Assembly: GCA_005786775.1 (NCBI GenBank)
Contig: SYDD01000290.1
Span: 1 to 15,503, forward strand
DNA length: 15,503 nt
Source: Opitutaceae bacterium
GTDB taxonomy: Bacteria; Verrucomicrobiota; Verrucomicrobiia; Opitutales; Opitutaceae
Direction of reading: 5' to 3'
A program made the position numbers and the translations under genes. Every line of letters starts with the position of its first letter. Position 1 is the first letter of the stretch. Positions 1 to 6,166 of this stretch are shown here, in pieces. A model generated the notes under the pieces. The model saw only the letters and a list, made by a program, of their open reading frames with translations. It ran no database searches and was not told the DNA's origin.

Positions 1-1728
1 GACGCCCTCTCCGCCCGCCTCGCCGAGGCCGAGCAGGCCCTCGAGGAGCGCCGGGCCGAGCTGCTTGCGGCCACCCAGCACCTCGCCGCCGTTCAGGCCG
101 AGGAACGCAATACGCGGCGCAACGCGGAGGAGGTAGGCCAACGTATCACCCGGATGCAGAACGAAGTCGCCGGGCTCGAACGCGCCCGCGACGAGGCCCA
201 CGCGCGCTGGGAGAAGGCTCAGGCCGGGCTTGCCGCGGCCGAAACCGCGGTCACTGGCCACCGAGAGTCCATCCGCCAGCAGGAGCTACGGCTGACCGAG
301 CTCCGCACCGACCGGGACGTGAAGCGCGAGTCGCTCGCGCAGGCCCGCCTCGAACTCGCCGAACGCCGCCAGAAGGTGGAGGTCATCGACCGCGGCCTAG
401 GGGAGATGGAACGGCGCCGCCAGCAGCTCGGCGAACTGCTCGCCCAACGACAGCACGAGATCGAGTCTTGGACCGAGCAGACCGCCGATCTCGAACGCGA
501 GACCGGTACTCAGCGTGCGCGCGCCGCGCAGCTCGCGGAGACCCTCGGGGTCGCGCAGGAGCAGGTGGAGCAGGCCCGCGTGGAACTGGCCGACGTGGAA
601 CGTGCGATCTCCGGCCTCGAGTCGGACCAGCACGCGGTGCGCGATCAATCCGAGGCGGCCCAGAGCGAGCTCGCGACGCACGAGGTGCGGCTGGCGGAGA
701 CCCGTCAGCGCCTCGGATTCCTCGACGAGGAAGTGTTGCGTGAGTTTCAGGTGGCGGTCGCGACGGTTGACTGGCGCCGGCAGCTCTGGCGTGCGGACGA
801 CGAGCCGGAGGGGATGAAGCCGCTTGATCTGGAGGAGGAGGACGAGGAACCGTCGCCCGCCCCCGCGCCGGAAACGCCCGCCGAGGGGGACGCCACGACC
901 GGCACCCGGCGGCGGCGCCGCCGCAAGGAGCCCCGTGGGGAACCGACCGACGCGGATCTCGCGGCGCTCGACGCCACCGAATGGCCCCCCATTAAGGCGG
1001 AGGCAGACGCGCTCCGGCAGCGCCTCGCGGGCATGGGCCCCGTGAATCTGGTCGCCATCGAGGAATATGCGGACCTCAAGCAGCGCCACGATTTCCTCGC
1101 CGGCCAAGTGAACGACCTGAACACGGCCAAAGCGGAGCTGGTAAAAGCCATCGACGAAATCAACCAGACCTCGCTCCAGCAGTTCCAAATCACCTTCGAG
1201 CAGATTCGGAAGAACTTTGAATACACCTTCCACACCCTGTTCGGCGGCGGACGCGCTCATCTGGAACTGATCCAGGCCGAGGACATCCTCGAGAGCGGCA
1301 TCGAGATCGTGGCTCAGCCTCCCGGCACCAAGCTGAAGGGTATCACGCTGCTCTCCGGCGGCCAGAAGACGCTCACCGCCGTCGCGCTGCTCTTCGCCCT
1401 GTATATGGTGAAGCCCTCGCCGTTCTGCCTTCTGGACGAGTTGGATGCCCCGCTCGACGAGTCGAACATCGGCCGCTTCACCGACCTGCTGCGCAAGTTC
1501 GTCAAGGACTCGCAGTTCATCATCATCACCCACAATAAACGCACGGTCTCGGCCGCGCAGGCGATCTACGGGGTGACGATGGAGGAGCGCGGTGTCTCGA
1601 AGACGGTGTCGATGCGCTTCAATGCCGACCGGGGCGAGGCAGAGGCGCCGGCGACCAATCTAGCCGAATCGGTACGCGGCGCCCGGGTGCGGCCCGAGAA
1701 CCCGGCGGCGACCGCCACCCCCGCCTGA
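1..1728 (+). CDS. smc: Chromosome segregation SMC ATPase, C-terminal part (5' truncated by window)
   Basis: The reading frame is open from base 1, so the gene begins upstream; 575 residues are visible. SMC is the coiled-coil ATPase of bacterial condensin and organises and segregates the chromosome. Residues 1 to about 270 are charged, Ala/Glu/Arg-rich coiled coil, as in the returning arm. The C-terminal ATPase lobe follows: a GPVN motif near residue 345, signature LLSGGQK (450-456), Walker B CLLDELDAPLDE (476-487), and a switch His in the IITHNK segment. An unusual low-complexity insert (about 277-320) has an acidic run, a Pro/Ala/Glu stretch and six consecutive Arg; it sits just before the helix leading into the head. 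The tail after the head is short and Ala/Pro-rich. yraN follows after 11 bases, suggesting co-transcription. The identity is firm; only the missing N-terminal half (Walker A, hinge) cannot be checked. Confidence 0.95.
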   Translation, partial: DALSARLAEAEQALEERRAELLAATQHLAAVQAEERNTRRNAEEVGQRITRMQNEVAGLERARDEAHARWEKAQAGLAAAETAVTGHRESIRQQELRLTELRTDRDVKRESLAQARLELAERRQKVEVIDRGLGEMERRRQQLGELLAQRQHEIESWTEQTADLERETGTQRARAAQLAETLGVAQEQVEQARVELADVERAISGLESDQHAVRDQSEAAQSELATHEVRLAETRQRLGFLDEEVLREFQVAVATVDWRRQLWRADDEPEGMKPLDLEEEDEEPSPAPAPETPAEGDATTGTRRRRRRKEPRGEPTDADLAALDATEWPPIKAEADALRQRLAGMGPVNLVAIEEYADLKQRHDFLAGQVNDLNTAKAELVKAIDEINQTSLQQFQITFEQIRKNFEYTFHTLFGGGRAHLELIQAEDILESGIEIVAQPPGTKLKGITLLSGGQKTLTAVALLFALYMVKPSPFCLLDELDAPLDESNIGRFTDLLRKFVKDSQFIIITHNKRTVSAAQAIYGVTMEERGVSKTVSMRFNADRGEAEAPATNLAESVRGARVRPENPAATATPA

Positions 1729-1739
1729 TTCCCCCGGGC

Positions 1740-2183
1740 ATGCGCGCGCTGCTGGCGAGGCTCCGTGGCCTGGCACCTGCCGCACCATCCTGCGGCGCGC
1801 GCGCCGAAACCTTGGCGGCGGCCACGCTAGCGGCCCGGGGCTGGCGGGTGCTGGCCCGCAATTGGCGCAATCCGGCCGACCGACGGGAGGAAATCGACCT
1901 CGTGTGCACGGACGGCGAGGTGCTCGTGTTTGTCGAAGTCAAGGCGCGCGCCGCCCGCGCCCTCGTGCCGGGCTACTTTGCCGTGGACGCCCGCAAGAAG
2001 CGGGTGCTGCTTCGGGCCGTCCGTGCCTACCTCCGCGGGTTGCGGCAGCCGCCCCGCACCGTCCGCTTCGACGTCGTGGAGGTGGTGCTCGGCGCGGAGG
2101 CGGCCGCTGACGGAAAGACCGGCGCTCGGGTGATGCACTTCGAGAACGTGCCACTCTTCCCCCGGCACTTCCGTGGCGCCTGA
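1740..2183 (+). CDS. yraN: YraN/UPF0102 family nuclease-like protein
   Basis: 147 residues, slightly longer than the usual ~120 for UPF0102. The family has a restriction-endonuclease-like (PD-(D/E)XK) fold; its cellular role is not settled, though links to DNA processing have been suggested. Visible family features are a GARAE segment (residues 19-23) starting the first helix, an RNWR segment (40-43), EIDLV (51-55) and FVEVKAR (64-70). These supply the acidic residues and Lys expected of the nuclease-type site (E23, D53, E66, K68). There is no signal peptide or membrane helix. The ATG lies 11 bases after the smc stop, so it is probably the second gene of an smc-yraN unit. The stop codon lies inside a long hairpin shared with the convergent leuA end. 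Confidence 0.88.
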   Translation: MRALLARLRGLAPAAPSCGARAETLAAATLAARGWRVLARNWRNPADRREEIDLVCTDGEVLVFVEVKARAARALVPGYFAVDARKKRVLLRAVRAYLRGLRQPPRTVRFDVVEVVLGAEAAADGKTGARVMHFENVPLFPRHFRGA

Positions 2184-2199
2184 ACAGGCGCCGCGGAAG
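2168..2199. terminator. Bidirectional hairpin between convergent yraN and leuA
   Basis: Arms 2168-2182 and 2185-2199 form a 15-bp stem with 14 Watson-Crick pairs and one T-G wobble (2174/2193), with only AA between the arms, so the innermost pair or two probably open. It spans the yraN stop and ends 8 bases before the leuA stop. It is near-symmetric and so could act on transcripts from both sides. Neither side has a T-tract, so it is not a textbook intrinsic terminator; it may act as an mRNA 3'-end stabiliser or with Rho. The structure is certain from sequence; the function is inferred from position. Confidence 0.6.
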
Positions 2200-2207
2200 C
2201 GCAGTGC

Positions 2208-3881
2208 TCAGCCCGCGAGGGCGCGGTTAAGGGCGCTGACAATCGCCTTGATCGACGCGAGCTCGATATTGGTATCGATGCCCGCGCCAAAGAGCGTCTG
2301 GCCCCGGTCCGTCTTGATCTGGATGTAGCTCACCGCTCGCGCCTCCGAGCCCTTTCCCAGCGAGTGTTCCGCGTAACTGAGTACCTCGAACCGCGGTAGC
2401 GCGGTGGCGGCGAGGGCCCGCGTGAACGCGTCGATCGGGCCATTGCCCTGCCCGGTCAGCTCGCGCGCCACACCGTCGATCACCAGCGCTGCGACGCAGG
2501 TGACGTCGCCGTCCCGCTCCGTCGTCTTAAAGTGCTGGAGCGCCAAGGGAGCCCGGCGTTCGAGGTACTCCTGGCGGAATACCTCGTGCACGTCCGCTGG
2601 AGTCAGCTCGGTGCCGCGGGTATCGGCGAGCTCGTTGATCAAGCGGCCGATCTCGCGATGCATCGCCTTGGGCAAACTGTAGCCGAACTCCTGTTCGAGG
2701 ATGTAGGCGACGCCACCCTTACCCGACTGCGCATTGATGCGGATGATCGCGCGGTAACTGCGGCCGATGTCAGCCGGATCAATCGGGATGTAGAGCACGT
2801 CCCACGGATCGTCGGGCCGCGCCGCGTCTCGCGCCGCCCAGGACTTCTTAATTGCATCCTGGTGCGAGCCGCTGAAGGCGGTGAACACCAGCTCTCCTGC
2901 ATATGGATGCCGCGGCGGCACCTCGAGGCGGGTCGTACGTTCGTACACCTCGCGAATTTCGTTGATGTTACTGAAGTCCAGCCCCGGGTGGATGCCGTGG
3001 GTGTAGAGGTTCAGTGCGGCGGTCACCAAGTCTAGGTTACCCGTACGCTCTCCGTTGCCGAAGAGCGTGCCCTCGACGCGGTCCGCGCCCGCCAGCAGGC
3101 CCAACTCGGTGGCCGCGACACCCGTGCCGCGGTCGTTGTGCGTGTGCAGCGAGATCAGCGTGCGGTCTCGCCGGGTGAGGTGACGGCACATCCACTCAAT
3201 CTGGTCGGCGTGCACGTTGGGCGACGCGTACTCCACCGTGGCCGGAAGGTTGAGGATGATCGGCTCGGCCGCGGTCGGCTGCCAAATATCCGTCACCGCC
3301 TCGCAAACCTCGAGGGCGTAATCCAACTCCGTGCTGGTAAAGCTCTCCGGCGAGTACTCGAACCGCACCTGCGTCCCGGCCGCGACCAGCGGCGCGGCGT
3401 GCTGGCGGACCCACGCCGTGCCCTGCGTGGCGATCCGGAGGATGTCGGCGCGCGACGCGTTGAACACGTGGCGGCGCTGGGCCGGCGAGGTGGAGTTGTA
3501 CAGGTGGAAGATCGCCTGGCGCGCCCCGCGGAGAGCCTCAAAACTTCGCCCGATGAGATCCTCCCGCGCCTGGCAGAGGACCTGCACCGCCACGTCGTCC
3601 GGGATTAGTTTGCCCTCGATCAGCCGCCGGCAGAAATCGAATTCGATCTGCGAGGCGCTGGGGAAGCCGATTTCGATCTCCTTGAATCCGATGCGCACTA
3701 GCAGAGCGAAGTACTCGAGCTTCTCCTCTACGCTCATCGGCTGGGCCAAGGCCTGATTGCCGTCTCGCAGGTCGACGCTGCACCAGATCGGCGCCCGGGT
3801 TAGCGTGCGACCCGGCCACTGGCGGTCGGGCAGATTCACCGGCGGGAATGGCCGGTACTTCGTGATGGGCGCGGATTGCAT
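2208..3881 (-). CDS. leuA: 2-isopropylmalate synthase (long form)
   Basis: 557 residues. It condenses acetyl-CoA with 2-oxoisovalerate to 2-isopropylmalate, the first committed step of leucine synthesis, in the cytoplasm. The N-terminus carries the KYRPFPP...LPDRQWP segment typical of the long (LeuA2-type) enzymes. The catalytic DRE-TIM barrel shows SVDLRDGNQ (35-43, with R39/D40) and metal-binding LHTHND (245-250), followed by GTLFGNGERTGN. After about residue 430 comes the C-terminal LeuA dimer/allosteric domain where leucine feedback binds, ending in a Gly-rich region with an NIELASIKA segment. The length fits actinobacterial-type enzymes (about 550-640). The start is the ATG at 3881-3879, which has no clear Shine-Dalgarno sequence. 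The gene stands alone, with no leuB, leuC or leuD beside it, and it has a long upstream region that could carry regulation. Confidence 0.96.
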   Translation of the reverse strand: MQSAPITKYRPFPPVNLPDRQWPGRTLTRAPIWCSVDLRDGNQALAQPMSVEEKLEYFALLVRIGFKEIEIGFPSASQIEFDFCRRLIEGKLIPDDVAVQVLCQAREDLIGRSFEALRGARQAIFHLYNSTSPAQRRHVFNASRADILRIATQGTAWVRQHAAPLVAAGTQVRFEYSPESFTSTELDYALEVCEAVTDIWQPTAAEPIILNLPATVEYASPNVHADQIEWMCRHLTRRDRTLISLHTHNDRGTGVAATELGLLAGADRVEGTLFGNGERTGNLDLVTAALNLYTHGIHPGLDFSNINEIREVYERTTRLEVPPRHPYAGELVFTAFSGSHQDAIKKSWAARDAARPDDPWDVLYIPIDPADIGRSYRAIIRINAQSGKGGVAYILEQEFGYSLPKAMHREIGRLINELADTRGTELTPADVHEVFRQEYLERRAPLALQHFKTTERDGDVTCVAALVIDGVARELTGQGNGPIDAFTRALAATALPRFEVLSYAEHSLGKGSEARAVSYIQIKTDRGQTLFGAGIDTNIELASIKAIVSALNRALAG

Positions 3882-3999
3882 GGACAGGAAGAGCGGAAAG
3901 GGGAGGTTGCGGGAACGGGAACGGCAATGGGCCCCGCGGCAGGGGGCCGAGCCGCCGGGTACTCAGCGCACCGGCGGGAACGACGGGTGACGCACGACC

Positions 4000-4016
4000 G
4001 GCGTCCCGAGGACGCC
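4000..4016 (-). promoter_or_regulatory. Perfect 7-bp hairpin in leuA leader
   Basis: Arms GGCGTCC (4000-4006) and GGACGCC (4010-4016) pair perfectly around a 3-base loop. On the minus strand it lies directly after the small leader frame and about 120 bases before leuA. No T-tract follows. A second hairpin (arms 3930-3935 and 3943-3948, 7-base loop) lies nearer leuA. The structures are visible; a role in attenuation is inference. Confidence 0.3.
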
Positions 4017-4017
4017 C

Positions 4018-4068
4018 TTAGCGGCCGTGCGCGCGCGTAAGTCGGAGACCCGGGCGGCGAGCAATCAT
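4018..4068 (-). CDS. Possible leader peptide upstream of leuA
   Basis: A 16-codon ATG-to-TAA frame encoding MIARRPGLRLTRAHGR. It starts almost exactly where the candidate promoter would start transcription, so it would be translated without a leader sequence. Its stop is followed one base later by a perfect 7-bp hairpin (4016-4000). This resembles a leader-peptide/attenuator layout. Against it, only two of the 16 codons are Leu (one CTC, one CTT), Arg is far more frequent, and short frames occur often in GC-rich DNA. Low confidence. Confidence 0.2.
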   Translation of the reverse strand: MIARRPGLRLTRAHGR

Positions 4069-4074
4069 CGGGGC

Positions 4075-4103
4075 GGTATCCGCGCCGGGCCGGGAAATGT
4101 CAA
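4075..4103 (-). promoter_or_regulatory. Candidate leuA promoter
   Basis: A perfect -35 box TTGACA (4103-4098) is followed after 17 bases by GATACC (4080-4075), which matches only three of six -10 positions. The implied transcription start, near 4068, gives leuA a leader of about 190 bases. The -35 box is unambiguous, but the -10 is weak and no other evidence exists, so this is a candidate only. Confidence 0.3.
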
Positions 4104-4187
4104 GGTCCGCGCCGGCCCCACGGATTGTAACGCGCCCGCCCGCAGGCGCGTCTTGCTTGTCGTGCATGGCCGCGGCTCCATTTTCCT

Positions 4188-4784
4188 ATGCCTGACCCCG
4201 CCGAGCCGCCCTTTGACGTGGCGGGTTGCCTCGCGCTCGTCCGGGCCGGCGACCAACGCGCGGCCCGCGAGTTGGTCGAGCACCTCTACCCCTTGGTCAT
4301 CCGCATCGTCCGCGCGCACCTGCCCCGCCGGGTCGCCGAGGAGGATCTCGCGCAGGAGGTTTTTCTGAAGATGTTCTCCCGGCTCGCACAGTACCAAGGT
4401 GCCGTGCCCTTTTCGCACTGGGTGTCCCGCATCGCAGTGACCACGTGCATCGACCACCTCCGAGCCCAGAAACGCCGCCCGGAGTTCCGGTGGGCGGACC
4501 TCTCGGAGAGCGAGGCGGACGTCCTCGACGCCGTGCTGACCAACGAGCGCGAGGTGCCGGCGAACGATGCCCTCGCGGCGTCCGAGCTGGTACAGAAGCT
4601 CTTGGGGCAACTCAAACCAGACGACCAGCTCGTCCTCCGCCTACTGGACCTGGAGCAGAAGACGATCGCCGAGATCGCCACCCTGACCGGCTGGAACCAA
4701 TCCCTGATCAAGGTGCGTGCCTTCCGCGCGCGTCGAAAATTGCAAAAGCTATTTTTGGAACTAAGCAGAAAGGAACGTTCATGA
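4188..4784 (+). CDS. ECF-type RNA polymerase sigma factor
   Basis: 198 residues, the usual ECF length. Sigma region 2 spans about residues 10-95: the DLAQEVFLKMF core-binding and -10 recognition helix is at 53-63, followed by FSHWVSRIAVTTCIDHLR. A linker of about 40 residues leads to region 4 (about 135-190), with the helix-turn-helix TIAEIATLTGWNQSLIKVRAFRARRKL (159-185) that reads the -35 box. It would direct transcription of its own operon and a regulon, probably in response to an envelope signal, because the two following genes encode membrane-anchored proteins. Its stop overlaps the next start in an ATGA, implying coupled translation. The ATG at 4188 places the N-terminus at the normal distance from region 2. 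Confidence 0.92.
   Translation: MPDPAEPPFDVAGCLALVRAGDQRAARELVEHLYPLVIRIVRAHLPRRVAEEDLAQEVFLKMFSRLAQYQGAVPFSHWVSRIAVTTCIDHLRAQKRRPEFRWADLSESEADVLDAVLTNEREVPANDALAASELVQKLLGQLKPDDQLVLRLLDLEQKTIAEIATLTGWNQSLIKVRAFRARRKLQKLFLELSRKERS
4769..4774 (+). promoter_or_regulatory. Ribosome binding site for the small membrane protein gene
   Basis: AAAGGA ends 6 bases before the ATG at 4781 and lies inside the sigma factor's last codons. It is one of the few good Shine-Dalgarno sequences in this window, and it fixes the start within the longer open frame (4226-5104). Confidence 0.65.
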
Positions 4785-5104
4785 GTCCCTCCAACCTAAC
4801 GCCCGGCTCCGTCTGGGAGCGTCTGGTGCGTGCCGCCCGCCTCGCGCCCACCCCCCGAGCTGCCGCGGCGCCCCTAGGCTTCAGCACCCGCGTGGCCGCG
4901 CTGGTCCTTGGCCGCCGCGCACCCGTTTCGCTGCTCGACCTGCTGGCGTGGCGCGCGCTCGGGGTCGCCTGCCTCCTCGCGCTTAGCGCCATCGCCCTGA
5001 ACCACGAGGAGGCTGCGCGCCGATTGGGCGGCCTAGCCGGCGGCGAGGACGCGCTCCCGATTGGGGAGGATATGGTGGCGGTGGTGCTGGCGCTAGCCGA
5101 CTAG
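4781..5104 (+). CDS. Small single-helix membrane protein, candidate anti-sigma partner
   Basis: 107 residues. The same frame is open from 4226, but that part is the shadow of the sigma gene; the true start is the ATGA overlap at 4781, preceded by AAAGGA. The N-terminal ~45 residues are soluble, with a WERLVRAAR segment (12-20) and GFSTRVAALVLGRR (38-51). One membrane helix follows (about 60-77, RALGVACLLALSAIALN), then a short acidic C-terminal tail of about 30 residues. Proteins with this pattern (W..L...AR, then GF.TRV, then a helix) commonly follow ECF sigma genes. It probably holds the sigma factor at the membrane, but it lacks a recognisable zinc-binding (HxxxCxxC) anti-sigma domain, so this role rests on position and topology. 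The next gene begins one base after the stop. Confidence 0.72.
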   Translation: MSPSNLTPGSVWERLVRAARLAPTPRAAAAPLGFSTRVAALVLGRRAPVSLLDLLAWRALGVACLLALSAIALNHEEAARRLGGLAGGEDALPIGEDMVAVVLALAD

Positions 5105-5105
5105 C

Positions 5106-5612
5106 ATGGACCGGCCCTGGAAGGTAATTTTGGCCTTCGTCGGCGTATTCATCGCCGGCGCGGTCTTCGGTGGCTTCTTCACGCTGCGCTCCGCGGCGCG
5201 CGTGGTCGAGGTGACCCGCCCTAAAGCTGGTCCGGCCAAGGCTCCGGCCAGCAAGCCGGTCGCGTCCGCTCCCGCCGCCCCGACGACGGCCAAGGGCATC
5301 GCCCCGCAGGTGATGCGCCAGCTCACCCAGCGGTTGAGTCCCACCCCAGAGCAGCAGAAGGCGATCCGGCCGATCGTCAGCCGCGCCGCGGAGGACCTGC
5401 AACGGATGCAGAGGGAACACCTTGCCGACACCACCCGTACCACGGAGCGCATGTACGCGGACGTGGACGCGCTCCTTACCCTCACGCAACGCACCCAACT
5501 GGAGCAGATGCGGCAGGAGATGCTCGAACGCGTCCGCAAAGTCCGGGAGAGGCGGGACGAGCCTCCGGCCGACGGGGCCGGAAAAACCGCCGGCCCGGCG
5601 CCGGCCCGCTAG
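5106..5612 (+). CDS. Membrane-anchored Spy/CpxP-like periplasmic protein
   Basis: 168 residues. An N-terminal membrane anchor (about 6-27, VILAFVGVFIAGAVFGGFFTL) is followed by an Ala/Pro/Lys-rich tether (about 40-63). A helical domain (65-150) opens with QLTQRLSPTPEQQKAIRPIV and continues through MYADVDALLTLTQRTQLEQM. The pattern (PTPEQ..., long amphipathic helices, a LT..QR.QLE repeat) is that of the Spy/CpxP/heavy-metal-sensor superfamily, which binds misfolded proteins or metals in the periplasm and often controls envelope-stress signalling. The C-terminal tail is a low-complexity Pro/Ala/Gly region. It starts one base after the previous stop and has no clear Shine-Dalgarno sequence, so it is probably coupled. 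I infer that it is the periplasmic sensor or effector of the sigma unit. Family membership is by pattern only; I see no conserved metal-binding His/Cys. Confidence 0.7.
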   Translation: MDRPWKVILAFVGVFIAGAVFGGFFTLRSAARVVEVTRPKAGPAKAPASKPVASAPAAPTTAKGIAPQVMRQLTQRLSPTPEQQKAIRPIVSRAAEDLQRMQREHLADTTRTTERMYADVDALLTLTQRTQLEQMRQEMLERVRKVRERRDEPPADGAGKTAGPAPAR

Positions 5613-5619
5613 CCGAGGC

Positions 5620-6153
5620 TCACTCTAGCCCGAGGGCCTTCCGCCCGGCGGGAGAAATCATGTGCGGGGTCCACTGCGGATCCCAGACGATGTGGACCCG
5701 GGCGGAATGCACGCTGGGCAGCTGCGCGATCTTCGTCCGGGCATCCTCCGCGATGACCGGCCCCATTCCGCACCCCGGCGCGGTGAGCGTCATTTTGACC
5801 TCAACCCCATGGCGGCCAGACCCGTCCGGTTCGATTGCGAGGTCATAGATCAGCCCTAGGTCCACAATGTTGACTGGGATCTCAGGGTCGAAGCAGGTGC
5901 GGAGGGCGGACCAGACCGCCTCCTCGCTAAACTCGCCCGCGACCGGCGCGACCTCCGGCGCGGGCTCGTAGCCGGCCAGCGCGGCTACTTGGTCCCGATC
6001 GATGCGGAAGAGGCCGGCGTCCGTGCGCACGGTCACATTGCCGCCCAAGCTCTGGACCACGTGCGCGCGGGTGCCCACCGGCAGGGTCGCGCGATGCCCG
6101 GCCGGGATCGCAGTGGCGGTGACTTCCTGGACAAGGGTGTGGGGGGAGGACAT
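5620..6153 (-). CDS. sufT: Fe-S assembly protein SufT (MIP18/DUF59 domain)
   Basis: 177 residues from the ATG at 6153-6151. The frame extends 16 codons further upstream, but that would overlap the end of sppA and adds a non-conserved segment, so the inner start is preferred. The N-terminal ~65 residues are the SufT-specific domain. The MIP18-type domain follows, with CFDPEIPVNIVDLGLIYDL (87-105) and the MTLTAPGCGMGPVI loop, including the conserved Cys128. SufT proteins assist maturation of Fe-S proteins in the cytoplasm. It lies 13 bases after the sppA stop on the same strand, so the two are probably co-transcribed. No suf genes are visible nearby. Its end is only 7 bases from the convergent stop of the Spy-like gene, with no terminator seen between. 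Confidence 0.9.
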   Translation of the reverse strand: MSSPHTLVQEVTATAIPAGHRATLPVGTRAHVVQSLGGNVTVRTDAGLFRIDRDQVAALAGYEPAPEVAPVAGEFSEEAVWSALRTCFDPEIPVNIVDLGLIYDLAIEPDGSGRHGVEVKMTLTAPGCGMGPVIAEDARTKIAQLPSVHSARVHIVWDPQWTPHMISPAGRKALGLE

Positions 6154-6166
6154 TAGGGGGGCGGGA

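Larger units (their letters stand above)
3882..4187. other. 306-base divergent intergenic region (leuA / ECF sigma)
   Basis: No convincing full-size gene. On the minus strand it holds a TTGACA box (4103-4098), a 16-codon open frame (4068-4018) and two hairpins (arms 4000-4006/4010-4016 and 3930-3935/3943-3948), which could together be a leuA leader. A short tandem GGGAAC repeat lies at about 3912-3923. On the plus strand, before the sigma gene, I see no clear promoter boxes and no Shine-Dalgarno sequence. Confidence 0.5.

Noticed and set aside
397..1533. 378-codon open frame on the minus strand opposite smc
   Set aside because: It lies entirely over strongly recognised SMC coding sequence, and its product has no recognisable domain; it is an antisense shadow.
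4226..4780. Upstream part of the 292-codon frame ending at 5104
   Set aside because: It is an out-of-frame shadow of the sigma gene (Arg/Pro-rich). The true gene starts at the ATGA overlap at 4781.
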